Assembly (NCBI GenBank): GCA_030248295.1
Contig: JASANH010000702.1
Span: forward strand, 62,001 to 126,000
DNA length: 64,000 nt
Direction of reading: 5' to 3'
Source: Mesodorylaimus sp. YZB2_4
Taxonomy: Eukaryota > Nematoda > Enoplea > Dorylaimida > Dorylaimidae
The notes below the pieces were generated by a model. It was not told the origin of the DNA, did not search any database, and saw nothing but the letters and a program-made list of their open reading frames with translations. Within the stretch, counting starts at the first letter, position 1. Each line of letters opens with the position of its first letter. The position numbers and the translations under genes are program-made. Of this stretch, positions 1 to 9,998 are shown in pieces.

Positions 1-1503
1 TTCGACTGCTGCTCGCAGATGCACCAATGTGGAGGAACAAAAAAAACACGCACAAGCCGAAGGGCTTTCCCTTCGGAGTGTGTGGAATGAGTGAGACTGT
101 GTACCCCAAACCCACCCCAAGGGAGGGTCGATTTTTGGCCCTTTACCCGTGGGCTGGGGGGCTTGTTAATGACCCTAACTTGCTATCGACTAGGGTCAAT
201 CCGGGATGCATGTCAGGCAAGGGCGCGTGTTAGTCGCTACCCCGCGATGTCGGCGGTTACCCCCCGGGGCAACCATACCCAGCGACGGGACCCGGATTCG
301 AGAGGCTCCCGCCCCGTAAGGCCTTTCCTCGTTTATCGACCCCGGGTATGCAGTGTTAGTCACCCATCGACAGGCGTGCAAGGCGCAGAGAGAACTTATA
401 ATAAGATTGGGTTCAAGGGCCACCCGCCCTATAAGGTCTGTCCATGTTTATCGACCCCTGAGGGATAGGGTAGATCACCTACTGCCAGGCGTGCAAGGCG
501 CAGAGAGAACTTCACCAAGTCCTTAGACGGGCAGAGTTGAACTCAGGGCCGACCGGTTTCTAGCTCCGCCAAGCAATTTGTGACACACGCCTTTGACCGC
601 TACACCACCCAGGCGGCAATTGCAGTTGTTGCTTGGTTTCTGTCGAGCAGGAGAGAATAGACAGTGGAACACAACACTGACAGGCCTGGACTTCACTTTT
701 GACCTAGTCTTCCAACGTGAAATACAATCTGACCAGTCCTAGGCTAGTCAGAGCCTCGCTCGCAGCGGACATGCGCGGCCTAATTGTAAACTGGTGCCCC
801 CGAATTTGAAGGTCCTTGAGCTTGCCTGACCAGTATACTAGACACGAGGGTGGCGTGGACTGCGTGGGATCGTCTGTTGGCTGTCTCGTCTCTAACACAG
901 TGGGTTCAAGGGTCGGTCAAGGCGACGGTATGGACTTGGTAGATGGAGGTATGGTTCGTTGTCTGACTCTGTACAGATACGGCAGCCATGTGTGCATCCA
1001 TCATGGCAGCCATCATACCCTTATACCATGCTGCCTTTAGCCTTTATTGCCCTTCTGAATTCTTATCGCCTGACTTTTCATACACATTTTCGATGTACCC
1101 GTATTGCCACTGGAAAAAATGGATACTCTGCAGCCACAATCTCTTTCGATTCATCACTTGCACAGATAAGCGTGCTGAATGTAGTTATAACTTGTACTCT
1201 GTCATCCCACTCATCCCCACCAACAAACACAGCCACTTCTGATCAGGGTGCTTACTCACATTCTACACAGGCATATCCGCACTAGTTCACATTCAATATG
1301 ACACACGCAGAAAAGGCAGGTAAGAAACGAGCAATTACGTCACTACAGAGCACTCACACTCACGTCAGTCCTGCTTACCAGATGATAAAAAACGAAGGTG
1401 AAACACAGCTTGGCATGCAATAACGTGGACAAGTAAATATGCAGGTTTTGCGGTCGATCGGATGTTGGGAGAAAGAACCTGCAAGCAAAGTAAAAAACAT
1501 ATC
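1..1503. other. Flanking DNA without recognised gene
   Basis: I see no convincing gene here. The short open frames have no recognisable motif and low-complexity composition. The stretch contains an 8 bp perfect hairpin at 57-76 (CCGAAGGG / CCCTTCGG with a CTTT loop) and the diverged tandem duplication listed separately. It ends at the target-site duplication of the gypsy element. Confidence 0.5.
317..512. repeat. Diverged tandem duplication, ~115 bp period
   Basis: Two 81 bp stretches, 317-397 and 432-512, both open with TAAGG(C/T)CT, share a GTTTATCGACCCC core and end in the identical AGGCGTGCAAGGCGCAGAG plus AGAACTT. The centre of each copy has diverged. The offset is 115 bp. No function is apparent. 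Confidence 0.75.
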
Positions 1504-1507
1504 GTAG
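1504..1507. repeat. Target-site duplication GTAG (left)
   Basis: GTAG immediately precedes the left LTR and recurs immediately after the right LTR at 14134-14137. Four-base duplications are usual for Ty3/gypsy insertion, so the two LTRs bound one insertion. Confidence 0.8.
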
Positions 1508-1900
1508 TGAAATCCTTGGCTCGCCCTAGGACGATCTAGGGCTGACCAGAGGATGGCTCAAGCCAGGAACAGAACCACGCAGTCCACGGACACCTCGTAA
1601 TATAGTTTATTCGTCCCCACACCACAAGGGCCGTGTAGACTCACAATTCGGGGAGCAGCCGCACGTGTCGGCCGTCAAAGGGGTTCTGACGGATCTGAGC
1701 CCAGAGTGCTCACAGAGCAAGTCTGGACCAGGAACTCAAGACTAGTTCTCAACCGATGTCTGCAATCAGAGCAGTCACTCGACCTCGACCTCGCTCTCGG
1801 TCTCGTGCTGGCCCTGACATAGGAGAGGCGGACTGGTTCCCTGAACCAGTGCACACATAGGCCAGAGGGCATAACACATGCCTAGTCCATGCCTATTACA
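1508..1900 (-). repeat. 3' LTR of the PWWP gypsy element
   Basis: It begins TG and ends CA on both strands and matches 13742-14133 almost throughout. Most differences cluster at about 1682-1745. An AATAAA polyadenylation signal lies on the minus strand at 1606-1611, inside the LTR. Confidence 0.95.
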
Positions 1901-1914
1901 TTCCTCCCCTCCTT
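1901..1914 (-). other. Polypurine tract
   Basis: On the minus strand AAGGAGGGGAGGAA directly abuts the TGTAAT start of the 3' LTR. This is the expected position for the plus-strand DNA primer in reverse transcription. Confidence 0.85.
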
Positions 1915-2703
1915 AAAAGAAGCGTGACCCCACGCTTCCCGTGAAAAGTAGGGCACCTTCGATTAAGGGATCCTGGAGAAAAAGTCCAGGTCGTCAGGCT
2001 AAAAAAACAGGGATCAGAGACTGAACCAGTGGGAGAAAGGTCCAGCAAAAAGGCGAGACCAGGGCGTAACCGGAGTCAGTGAAGACCAAAATGGATAGTA
2101 CACTGCTGTCGTCCAGCGAGTCCCCTAGGTGACACATACATAAGCGACTCCCCGGATGGCCCTAGGGTCTAACGAGGCGCACACCAAAGTACGTGGGTTC
2201 AGCAATGCTCAACTCCACACGTCATCCCAGCCCCAATCACAACATCACAGAACATCACACGTTCTTCATGGCTGGGTGACGGCTGCTGAAAGGGAAGAGG
2301 AGCACCACCCAGGCACACTGCCAGAGAATCATCCAGCAATGGGAGACCCCGTGACCTACGCACTACCTGAAACCCAAGAAGGGGTCAAGGAACGTGCTCC
2401 GCCACAACCAGGGATCGCCCAGTATGTGCGCAAACTCGGTGTGTACAGAGACCAGAAACAGTCCAGACTCTGTAACCCAGTCCAGATGACGGAAGACTGG
2501 GCGGGCAAATAATGCACCAAACCTCAGCAAAACCCAAAAATAATCCCCACAAAATCTACCACACAGCTGAGGCCGGGCCGGAAATAGTCTAGCCCATAAA
2601 GAAAACAGGACCAAAAAGAGTTCAGTCCGTAAAATACCCACGCAAACACACACACAGGGTTAGTCCGGTTAGACGAAACCTTGCTAGCCCAAACCATGAC
2701 GAA
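1915..2703 (-). other. 3' untranslated part of the gypsy element
   Basis: This lies between the stop of the third ORF and the polypurine tract. A 118-codon plus-strand frame at 2156-2512 runs antisense to the element, has no recognisable motif and is not called as a gene. Confidence 0.5.
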
Positions 2704-3166
2704 TCATTCCACCATCAGCACCGGGCAAGGAATCGCCTCGCCGGCCACCGGAGTAGCGACCAACGCATCGCCATTCGCCGACATGCAAACGTCTGAAACC
2801 AAGGATTCGTTGTTGCAGAATGGGAATCCACCACCCGCCAGATCCAGAAAATACATGGCCAATTGGGCGGGCGACAGCTGCTGCACACGGGCAATCCACA
2901 TGGCCCGCGCCACCAGAGAACGATGACTGCAAAGGCTACTTACCCAATCGTCAAACGAAGCGAACAACTGACGCGACGGCCAATCTATAATCGTCCACGG
3001 CTGGTCCAAGGGGACGCCAGCGATGTCGAAAGCCGGTCGGAATGCCATGGGATAATGCGGCAAAGAGAAAAACGGTTCACGAACCACGCACCGTTCGAAC
3101 CCACTGGCACCATGAATCACGACCGCTGCTGGACAGTCGAACTGCAGCTCGTAGACGTAGCGCGAC
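2704..3166 (-). pseudogene. Third ORF of gypsy element, 3' half (function unknown)
   Basis: This is about 153 codons downstream of pol, where some gypsy elements carry env. Removing the LINE and one copy of its target duplication would restore the frame with the fragment at 4009-4403, giving a protein of about 280 residues. This half is rich in aromatic and hydrophobic residues (SRYVYEL, SLPHYPM, DQPWTIIDWPS) but has no clear transmembrane helix, signal peptide or furin site, so I do not call it an envelope protein. The first codons of the open frame are Met codons from the LINE's (ATG)n tail and are not native. Confidence 0.6.
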
Positions 3167-3172
3167 ATATCC
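3167..3172. repeat. LINE target-site duplication ATATCC (left)
   Basis: ATATCC sits directly before the CAT/ATC tail at 3173 and again at 4009-4014, directly after the 5'-truncated end of the LINE. Confidence 0.7.
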
Positions 3173-4008
3173 ATCATCATCATCATCATCATGTTTTATT
3201 TGTAGCCAAACGCATAAGCGCACTCAGGGGCTGCGAAACAAGAGGATAAGTACAATAGATGAAAAAAAAGAGAACAAATGATCACAGTCAAGAAAGAAGA
3301 AAGTCTTAAAAAAAAATCACTAAAAAGTAACCTTTGAAACAGAAAAACGAAATCGAGGTAAGGAATCCAAGGCAACATTGGCGGCCAGCTCATTCCATAA
3401 AACGATGCACGAAAATATAAAACATTGTTTGTATGTCTCAAAAAAATGCCTGGGAACTACTAAATGGTGCGGTGCCACATTCCTCTCGCTAGTGCGAAAA
3501 GCAGTCTTATGTACTAACGGATGATCAGCATAAAAATTAAAATCGTGAATGTTGTTGTAAAACTTGTAAAACTGATAAAGTTTCAAACGCTTCCTACGAT
3601 TGAAAAGAGAGACCCAGCCAGCCTTGTCTAGGCCTGCATCATACGAAATGGTAAAATCGTTCAAAAAAAGACGTAAGGCATAAAATTGAGCGCGGTCCAG
3701 TTCATGCACATCCTGTTTCAAAACTGGGTCCCAACAAACACATCCATATTCTAAAACTGATCTCACACAAGCATCGTAAACTGTGCCAAGAACTGAAGGG
3801 CCCACATGACGACCAAGTTTTCGACGCAAGGCACCCAACATGGAAGTAGCTTTTCGCACAACGCTGCTAACATGTTCGCTAAATTTCATGTCGTTAGTGA
3901 AAAGGACTCCCAAATACTTAACCTCGTTGTATACAGTTAGAGGCTGACCGCGCAAAAAAAGTTTTGGTTGACGAGTGAGCTTACCATGACCATAGCGAAA
4001 AAAAAGCG
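3173..4008 (-). mobile_element. 5'-truncated CR1/L2-like LINE nested in the gypsy element
   Basis: This 836 bp insertion is bounded by ATATCC duplications and ends, on the minus strand, in an (ATG)n microsatellite tail at about 3173-3194, as non-LTR elements of the CR1/L2/jockey group often do. Its open frame, stop near 3320, encodes only the region after the RT catalytic core. Visible motifs are KYLGVLF, then a Leu/Ala-rich helix, ALRRKLG, VLEYGCVCWDP and NRRKRLKLYQFYKFYNN, with HHLVVPR near the end. The reading frame is intact to the stop, so the insertion is probably younger than the other LINE stubs here at 20660 and 44790, which share the same C-terminal motifs. It splits the third ORF. 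Confidence 0.85.
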
Positions 4009-4403
4009 ATATCCTGGCGATATCCTGGCCAAAACACAACGGAACCATGAACGAGTTCCTCCATTGTGGAGGCGCGACCATCGAAAACCCGAAGGGAACA
4101 CCGTTCAGGTCCGCAAACCAAACCAGAGGCCACACAGCAGTCTAGTTCAGCGACTTCGCATGAACCATCTCGGATTTTGGCATCCAAGTCACGCAACCCA
4201 TTCGCAGTATCGATGGGCAGACCTAGATACAGACCGGGAACTGCCATATCCGAGGCACCGGCCACTGAAGCCATGACGGGTTCAGTGCCAGGTCCAGACG
4301 TATCCATAATCGATGAAGATGCGTCGGCCACCGCAGCCTGTGCTGGAACAGTGCCAGACGCCGCCGTCGAGATCGAAGAGCCATGAATGGATGAATGATC
4401 CAT
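4009..4403 (-). pseudogene. Third ORF of gypsy element, 5' half
   Basis: The likely start is the ATG at 4401-4403 (MDHSSIHGSS). The region is rich in Ala, Ser and Thr for about 60 residues, then more ordered (LYLGLPID, LRDLDAKIRDGSCEV). The frame runs into the LINE at 4008. Next to the junction the sequence GATATCCTGGC is tandemly repeated (4008-4028), an extra small duplication at the insertion site. No family is recognised. The position after pol suggests expression from a spliced or internally initiated mRNA, which is inference. Confidence 0.55.
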
Positions 4404-4876
4404 TTCGAATCGCCAATATCCAAAGAATAATACCCGAATAGTTCCTGGAATAGACTGTACCTGAGAACCAATACCAAATACCCGTACCAATAATACTGAG
4501 CACGATTGAGCAATTCCGGAAGGAATGCACCGAGATTCGTCGCAAAAGAACAAAATTAATCACCGGGTCTAAAGCTCTAATTCTTAAAGCTCGAGACACC
4601 CGGGTCGAACCAACGAAAATAGAATTAGTACCCAAAACAATTAGTAAGGCACTAATTGGGGACCAGAACAAAAAACCAAAGAAAACCAACACCAAAACCG
4701 AAAAACCCACTAAACAAATCGAAAATCCGATCGAAAATGATTTGTCGCGTCACGCAAGCCCACCTTAGGAAAATATTCCAGGTGGCGCACATGACGAGGC
4801 CATCTTGACGCAGACCTCCTGAGCAACGTGTTCCACGACGAAGATGCTTAGGCGCGGGAAGTTCAAATTCCGAAAA
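4404..4876 (-). other. Spacer between integrase and third ORF
   Basis: This interval is A-rich on the plus strand (U-rich on the element RNA) with no conserved coding motif. A U-rich stretch just before the third ORF could hold a splice acceptor, but I cannot define one. Confidence 0.4.
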
Positions 4877-7705
4877 TCACATATCGCAGTCCAGATGCAC
4901 ACGGGGCGCATAGGGGCAGCGATATACTGAAATGAATCGGACCGGTGCTGTACCATCGTCAAGATTGGCATCTGGCAAGGTGCCAGCCAATCGCAAATCT
5001 TCTATTGCACAAATCGCTTGGTGAATCGCTTTCTTCAAACGGCCCACCTTACTCTTGTGCTTCTGCGGAATAAAGTTCTTTAATTTTAGCTTCGCCTGGA
5101 AGAACTGCTGATGTTTGGCAAAATCACGTATCGCAGTTTCCCGCAGGAACGCATACTTCCCATCGTCGTTTAGGAACTGCACCCGATATACCTGCTCCAA
5201 GTTGACCTTGGACACAGAGGACGCATGTGCCTTCTTGATCGGTGCATCGTCGAGGTCCCCAGGGCACGAATTCGGGCCCAGACCTGTAATACGGCCTGGC
5301 CACCACGGAAAGCCCATGACCTTTGCCCAAACGTACTGACCAATGTGGAAAGATTGCGTAGCAGGCGGGACATTCGTCGTCGAACTTGTATTCGAGGTAG
5401 GCTTGTCCTGTAATGGAATAGGCTGATCAGCATTATCTGCACTACCCTCCACCTGCTCTGAAAGACCCGTGTCCTTTGTCAGTATGCGCTCTGCGTCAGC
5501 GGACACATCTTCCACTGCTGCAGCTCGTTCCAGGCGTTCCGTCGTCTTGACTAAATGCTGTGGGTGCCATCGTTTAACCGGCTTCGATGGGTCCTGCAAA
5601 TTGCGGATCAGCACGCCCGACTCACCCAACAGCTTCACCACTTCGTACGGACCTAACCAGTGAAAACCCAATTTCCTAGAAAGGCCAGGTTTGAAGTGAT
5701 AATTCGGCTTACGAACCCAATCTCTAACTTTCAACGACAGAGGACGTGCCGTTTTGTCATACTGTAATTTCTGACGAAACTGATTGAGTTCGATGTTCTG
5801 ACGCACCTTCGCATCGATACTTGCCATGCGGATCCGCAAGTGATCCACATACTCAGTGCCTTGTACCGATTCAGTACGAGGTTGAGCGAGCAAAGTATCC
5901 AATGCCATGGGCGGGTCCCTTCCATGCGACATGAGATACGGGGAAACACCCGTCGTCGTGTGCGGAGTATGCCGATAATGCATCATAATCAGCTGCAATT
6001 GGTTATCCCAATCTTTTTGATTAGGATGGACGTAGCATGCCATGGAGAACCCGATAAGTTTATTCAGGTTTTCAACGTTACCATTGCATTGCGGGTGATA
6101 GGGCGTTGTCGAAACTTTCTTCACTCCCAGTTCCTTGCAAAGTCGTAAAACGAGCTTAGACAAGAAATTAGAGCCACGATCGCTGAGAAGCACCCGAGGA
6201 CATCCGTGTCGAGTGATCCACCCATCGACGAGCAGGCGAGCAATGCGTGCTGCCTTTTGATCGGGCACTGCGTATGCTTCAGCCCACTTGGTGAATATGC
6301 ACATAATCACAACCACGAACCTGTTGCCATGATCCGAGGTTGGAAATGGACCTTGTACATCGATGGCAATCGTGTCGAAGGGCGCTGTGCGTTTAATGAT
6401 CTCCAAGGGCGGTCGTCCGTATCGATGAGGTGCCTTGAAACGAGCACACGTATTGCACTCGGCACACCAGGCCCTGAGATCGCGTCGCATCGTGGACCAA
6501 AAATACTTGATCCTCAGCGCAGAGAACAGTCGATCGAAACCAGGTTGGTTCGCGTCCTTATGGGCAGCATCAAAAATGAATCGACGCAGCTCTGACGGGA
6601 CCACCACTCTGTCGTGAAAATACGTTCCTTCGACCAACCTGCTCTTGTGATGCCATCTGTGCATAAGAATGCCCTCGTCGTCCAGCAGATAGCTCTTCGC
6701 CAAATTCGCGATTTTGGGAGGCTGATTATAATCACCCTGCAAAAATGCAATAATACGTCCCATTCCATCATCATCCCGCTGCATCTTCTCCAGAAGTTCC
6801 CGGGACGGTGCATCAGGAAATGCATCGGCTGCTATTTTAGCCGTGTCGATCCCCAACTCGTCCGATTCCAATTGCGTTGCTGGATCCAATTCGTCCCGCA
6901 ACTCCAAATCGCATTCAGAGTCAGAGTCGTCAGAGAGATTGACATCTGGTTGCACTTCCAATTCCAAGGCGGCATCTGTATCCGGAGACCCTACTGTAGT
7001 CCAGACAGATGCTCCAACCACATGCTTCGCTTCAGCAATCGCGACGGCACATTCATTGAACATGCCCTCGTATATGTCTTCGTTACACTCCTCAGAGATT
7101 GAGTCTAAGGGACCAGACGATGCCAGAGCAACAAAGTGGTCTAGCCAATTGACTAAGAGAGGCACTGGTAGGACCTCACGCACCAGAGCCAACGGGATAT
7201 CGTCGATAATTGCGTTGGGAGCCTCCACCATGGACTCATCCTTGCTTCCCATATCCGTTGCTGCCGTGACGCAGATCATGGGTAAATCGGGCTCTGTGAC
7301 AGGAGCTTGCTCACCGTCACCATCGGTCGCTTCGCCACCATCGGAGATACCAGAATCCGACTCGATCGTGACTGCTTGCGGCAATAAGGCGATCAATGCG
7401 GAAGGGCCACACATCGAACACCGTTTCGTGGGTGACAATGCCGAGAACAGCATAGCATTAGCTGCTGGCATGCGCGATAGAAAATCGGCGGCGCCATTGT
7501 CACATCCTTTCGCGTGTGTAATGCTGAAAGTATAATCTTGCAATTGCATAAGCCACTTACCGCGACGTCCTTCCAAATCCTTCTGCTTGTACCAGTACAA
7601 GAGAGGCTTGTGATCCGTGTACACTTCGAAGGACCGTCCGTATAAATAATGTCGATATTGTTTGATCGCCCAATGAATAGCAAGGCACTCCCGATCGATC
7701 GTCGG
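4877..7705 (-). CDS. pol: Pol, 3' part: RNase H end, integrase, GPY/F and C-terminal PWWP domain
   Basis: The frame continues the RT ORF after a TAA at 7706-7708. Counting residues from the codon at 7622-7624, the order is: RNase H tail (YTDHKPLLYW), an acidic low-complexity linker (about 70-300), an HHCC zinc finger starting at H355 with WCAECNTC, and the integrase core with D422, D482 and E518. The last two are separated by exactly 35 residues, the D-D-35-E signature. A GPY-like motif (WLGPYEVV) follows. At about 758-845 there is a PWWP domain, VWAKVMGFPWWPGRI with PWWP at 773-776, followed by YRVQFLNDDGKYAFL and a helical tail. PWWP domains bind nucleosomal H3K36 methylation and DNA. At this place chromoviruses carry a chromodomain, so the likely role is choosing integration sites. 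The integrase frame itself is intact. Confidence 0.95.
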   Translation of the reverse strand, partial: PTIDRECLAIHWAIKQYRHYLYGRSFEVYTDHKPLLYWYKQKDLEGRRGKWLMQLQDYTFSITHAKGCDNGAADFLSRMPAANAMLFSALSPTKRCSMCGPSALIALLPQAVTIESDSGISDGGEATDGDGEQAPVTEPDLPMICVTAATDMGSKDESMVEAPNAIIDDIPLALVREVLPVPLLVNWLDHFVALASSGPLDSISEECNEDIYEGMFNECAVAIAEAKHVVGASVWTTVGSPDTDAALELEVQPDVNLSDDSDSECDLELRDELDPATQLESDELGIDTAKIAADAFPDAPSRELLEKMQRDDDGMGRIIAFLQGDYNQPPKIANLAKSYLLDDEGILMHRWHHKSRLVEGTYFHDRVVVPSELRRFIFDAAHKDANQPGFDRLFSALRIKYFWSTMRRDLRAWCAECNTCARFKAPHRYGRPPLEIIKRTAPFDTIAIDVQGPFPTSDHGNRFVVVIMCIFTKWAEAYAVPDQKAARIARLLVDGWITRHGCPRVLLSDRGSNFLSKLVLRLCKELGVKKVSTTPYHPQCNGNVENLNKLIGFSMACYVHPNQKDWDNQLQLIMMHYRHTPHTTTGVSPYLMSHGRDPPMALDTLLAQPRTESVQGTEYVDHLRIRMASIDAKVRQNIELNQFRQKLQYDKTARPLSLKVRDWVRKPNYHFKPGLSRKLGFHWLGPYEVVKLLGESGVLIRNLQDPSKPVKRWHPQHLVKTTERLERAAAVEDVSADAERILTKDTGLSEQVEGSADNADQPIPLQDKPTSNTSSTTNVPPATQSFHIGQYVWAKVMGFPWWPGRITGLGPNSCPGDLDDAPIKKAHASSVSKVNLEQVYRVQFLNDDGKYAFLRETAIRDFAKHQQFFQAKLKLKNFIPQKHKSKVGRLKKAIHQAICAIEDLRLAGTLPDANLDDGTAPVRFISVYRCPYAPRVHLDCDM
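5098..5350 (-). other. PWWP domain at the integrase C-terminus
   Basis: The motif GQYVWAKVMGFPWWPGRI matches the first two strands of known PWWP domains closely. The later YRVQFLNDDGKYAF segment matches the third and fourth strands, and a basic helical region (KAKLKLKNF, KHKSKVGRLKKA) follows as in many PWWP proteins. Aromatic residues F772, W775 and the Y/F pair of KYAF are candidates for the methyl-lysine cage. These assignments come from comparison with the family, not from a structure. Confidence 0.9.
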
Positions 7706-9446
7706 TTACCTCTGCTCGGTTGGTGACGGAGTTCGCGAAATGAACCCAATAGCCCATGCGTGCTTCGGCTTCTTTGGATCATACTGCTCCAGGACAGCAC
7801 CTATGGCAAAACTACTTGCGTCAGTGCTGAGTCTGAAAGGCAGTGAGAAGTCAACAAATCGCATGACTGGATACGTTACCAGTGCTTCTCGCAGATCTTC
7901 GAATTCTTTCTGATGTGTATCCGACCATTCCCATCGCACGTTTTTCTTCAAGAGTTCTCGCAGAGCCCTGGTTCTACGAGCAAACCCCTCGACGAACGAT
8001 CGATAGTAACTGGCCAACCCCATAAATTTGTGGAGTTGGTCCGTGTTCGTCGGAATTGGGAAATTTCGGATTTTGTCCCGTTTGTCATCTGTGATCGAAA
8101 CACCCTCGGCACTAATGCAATGGCCTGAGTACTCGACTCGGTCCATGCCAATAGCGCACTTGGATGGTTCAAGCATCAGATGTGCCTCTCGGAGACGTCC
8201 AAATACAGTGTTCAGATGCTCGACATGTTCGTCTAGTGTCTTGCTGAATACGATGATATCGTCCAGATAGCATTGGGTGTAAATCCACAGCAATCCAGAC
8301 GATGTCATCTCCATGCACCTTTGGAACTCCGCAGGTGCGTTGCAGAGTCCAAATGGCATGTTGACGTAATCCCAGAAGCCGAAGGGGCAAACGAATGCCA
8401 TTTTTTCAGCCGTTTCTGGGTCCAAGGGTATCTGACTATACCCCGACGTCATGTCGAACACCGAAAAATACTTCGACCCACGCAGTGCATCCAACATTTC
8501 ATGAATGTTGGGCAGTGTGTGGGCGTCCTCCTTCGTTACCTTATTGATGGCACGGAAGTCGACGCACATCCTCCAATCGCCCGTTTTTTTGCGCACCAAC
8601 ACAGTCGGCGATGCCCATGGAGAACGTGATGGTCGAATCCACCCCAGGCGCAATAACTTCGCGACTTCCTCCTGGATGATTGGCTTCTGACTTTCGGCTA
8701 GTCGTCGAGGACGGGCCATGATTGGTTTCGCGTCCCTGGTACTGATATGATGTTTAGCCAAATGGGTGCCACTAATTTCTTCCTTTTTCAGGGCGAAGAC
8801 GTCCGAATTAGATGCGACTACCACACGGACAAGCTGTTCGTCTCGCTCTGAAAGATTGCCATTTCCAAATTTCAGCTTTTCCAATAGCTGTTTCTGACGT
8901 TTCGGATCATGCCAGTCGATCAGAACTCGGTGAAGCCGATTGGGCTCCAGTGGCCTATCCTTTTTTCCCTCCAGGTGTAGCCACAATTCTTCATGCCTCA
9001 CGAATTCGACTTCCGGCCTGATTGGCGTGTATGTACAGGGCGCCAATTCTGCGGGTTGATCCGGAATAACCTCTTCGACCCTCCAGAATGGAGGCGCTTT
9101 CTTGTCGGAAGGAAATGGACTCGGTATTTCCCATTGTAGACCAGACTTCTCTGGATCCGTCCTCCGATTGTAACGGAATGTCACTCGGAACGGTTCCAAC
9201 TCAGAGAGAAATCCCACATTCATATTTCTCGGCAGAATCTGAGCCACTTCTGCCAGATCCACTAAAGGGACCAGAAATTGCCCGGTCCTTTTATCAGGTC
9301 GTACCACAGTCCTGGGCATTATGACTTGTGGTTCCACAGGCATCGGGTCGAAGAGCACATCGCGTCCTCGATATCGATGAGGCGCGACGGCTGTGGTGAT
9401 CACATGCCAACGAGCTCCAACCTGAGTGGCGTTAGCCATTCGAGCG
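7706..9446 (-). CDS. pol: Pol, 5' part: reverse transcriptase and start of RNase H
   Basis: The ORF opens with MANATQVG at about 9439 and encodes a gypsy RT. Motifs in order are WIRPSRSPWASPTVLVRKK, MCVDFRAINK, SVFDMTSGYSQIPL, MPFGLCNAPAEFQR and the catalytic YLDD at residues 391-394. The connection and the first RNase H strand (RLSTDASSFAIGAVLEQ) follow. The frame stops at TAA (7706-7708) inside RNase H, where family members usually have Tyr (PTEQR then Y). The next ORF continues in the same frame, so this is a single nonsense change, not a true terminus. Upstream it is in frame with the end of protease, separated by one TGA at about 9447-9449. Confidence 0.93.
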
Positions 9447-9998
9447 GATGCTCAGGAGAATTCGTGAGGCATACGATGCACTGGTACGTCGACACCGGCC
9501 AACGCACCAGCCGTGTACCGAACTTGTTCCTGGTCGGTATCGTATTCGATGCAGACCCGTGTTAAAATCTCCTCCCAGTAGCACGGAATATTTTCCATAC
9601 TCTGAAACGTAGAATGGGACATTAGGTGCAATTTTACCACTGATTTTGATATCCAAACGAGCAATGCCAATAATTGGCATTGGTTTACCATCCCCGTCAA
9701 CACAATGATCAATGTCTGGGGGCTCTAGTTTGGACTGATCGTATCGTTTTCGTTCTATTGCCTTCATCGTTTCCTCTGAAATCAGGGTAATACTTGCACA
9801 ACTGTCCACATACGCACGAGTCTTGTGACGACCAATCGAGACGTCAATCTGCGGGAGAGACAGACGTCCCGTTACCATCGTTCGCCCATCGCTCGCCATG
9901 CATACACCATACGGCCCGTAGCCTGCTTCTGCAAAAGATAGTTTTACAGTAGGTACGTTCTGGGGGGGAAGGGAATAAATAGTGGATAAGCGGCCCAC
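9447..9998 (-). pseudogene. Aspartic protease of gypsy element, frame broken
   Basis: The frame directly follows gag, separated only by TGA at 9999-10001. The active-site strand reads YVDSCASITLIS, so DSC stands where most retroelement proteases have D(T/S)G. Either this is a lineage variant or the Gly-to-Cys change inactivates the enzyme. The second conserved region is VLLGGDF. Just after it (about 9560) the coding signal moves to the other frame, which leads through HRMPHEFS and a TGA into the RT ORF. Protease would cut the Gag-Pol polyprotein. Confidence 0.8.

Noticed and set aside
2156-2512. 118-codon plus-strand ORF in the gypsy 3' region
   Set aside because: It is antisense to the element, rich in Gln/His/Pro with no motif, and lies in the untranslated region before the polypurine tract.
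3172-3192. Poly-Met start of the 162-codon minus ORF as a natural N-terminus
   Set aside because: The Met codons come from the (ATG)n tail of the inserted LINE.
4282-4710. 142-codon hydrophobic minus-strand ORF that could look like an envelope membrane protein
   Set aside because: Hydrophobicity comes from T-rich sequence; no Met-led signal peptide, glycosylation pattern or cysteine pattern, and it overlaps the better third ORF start.
6843-7535. 230-codon plus-strand ORF
   Set aside because: It is the reverse shadow of the acidic linker in the integrase ORF.
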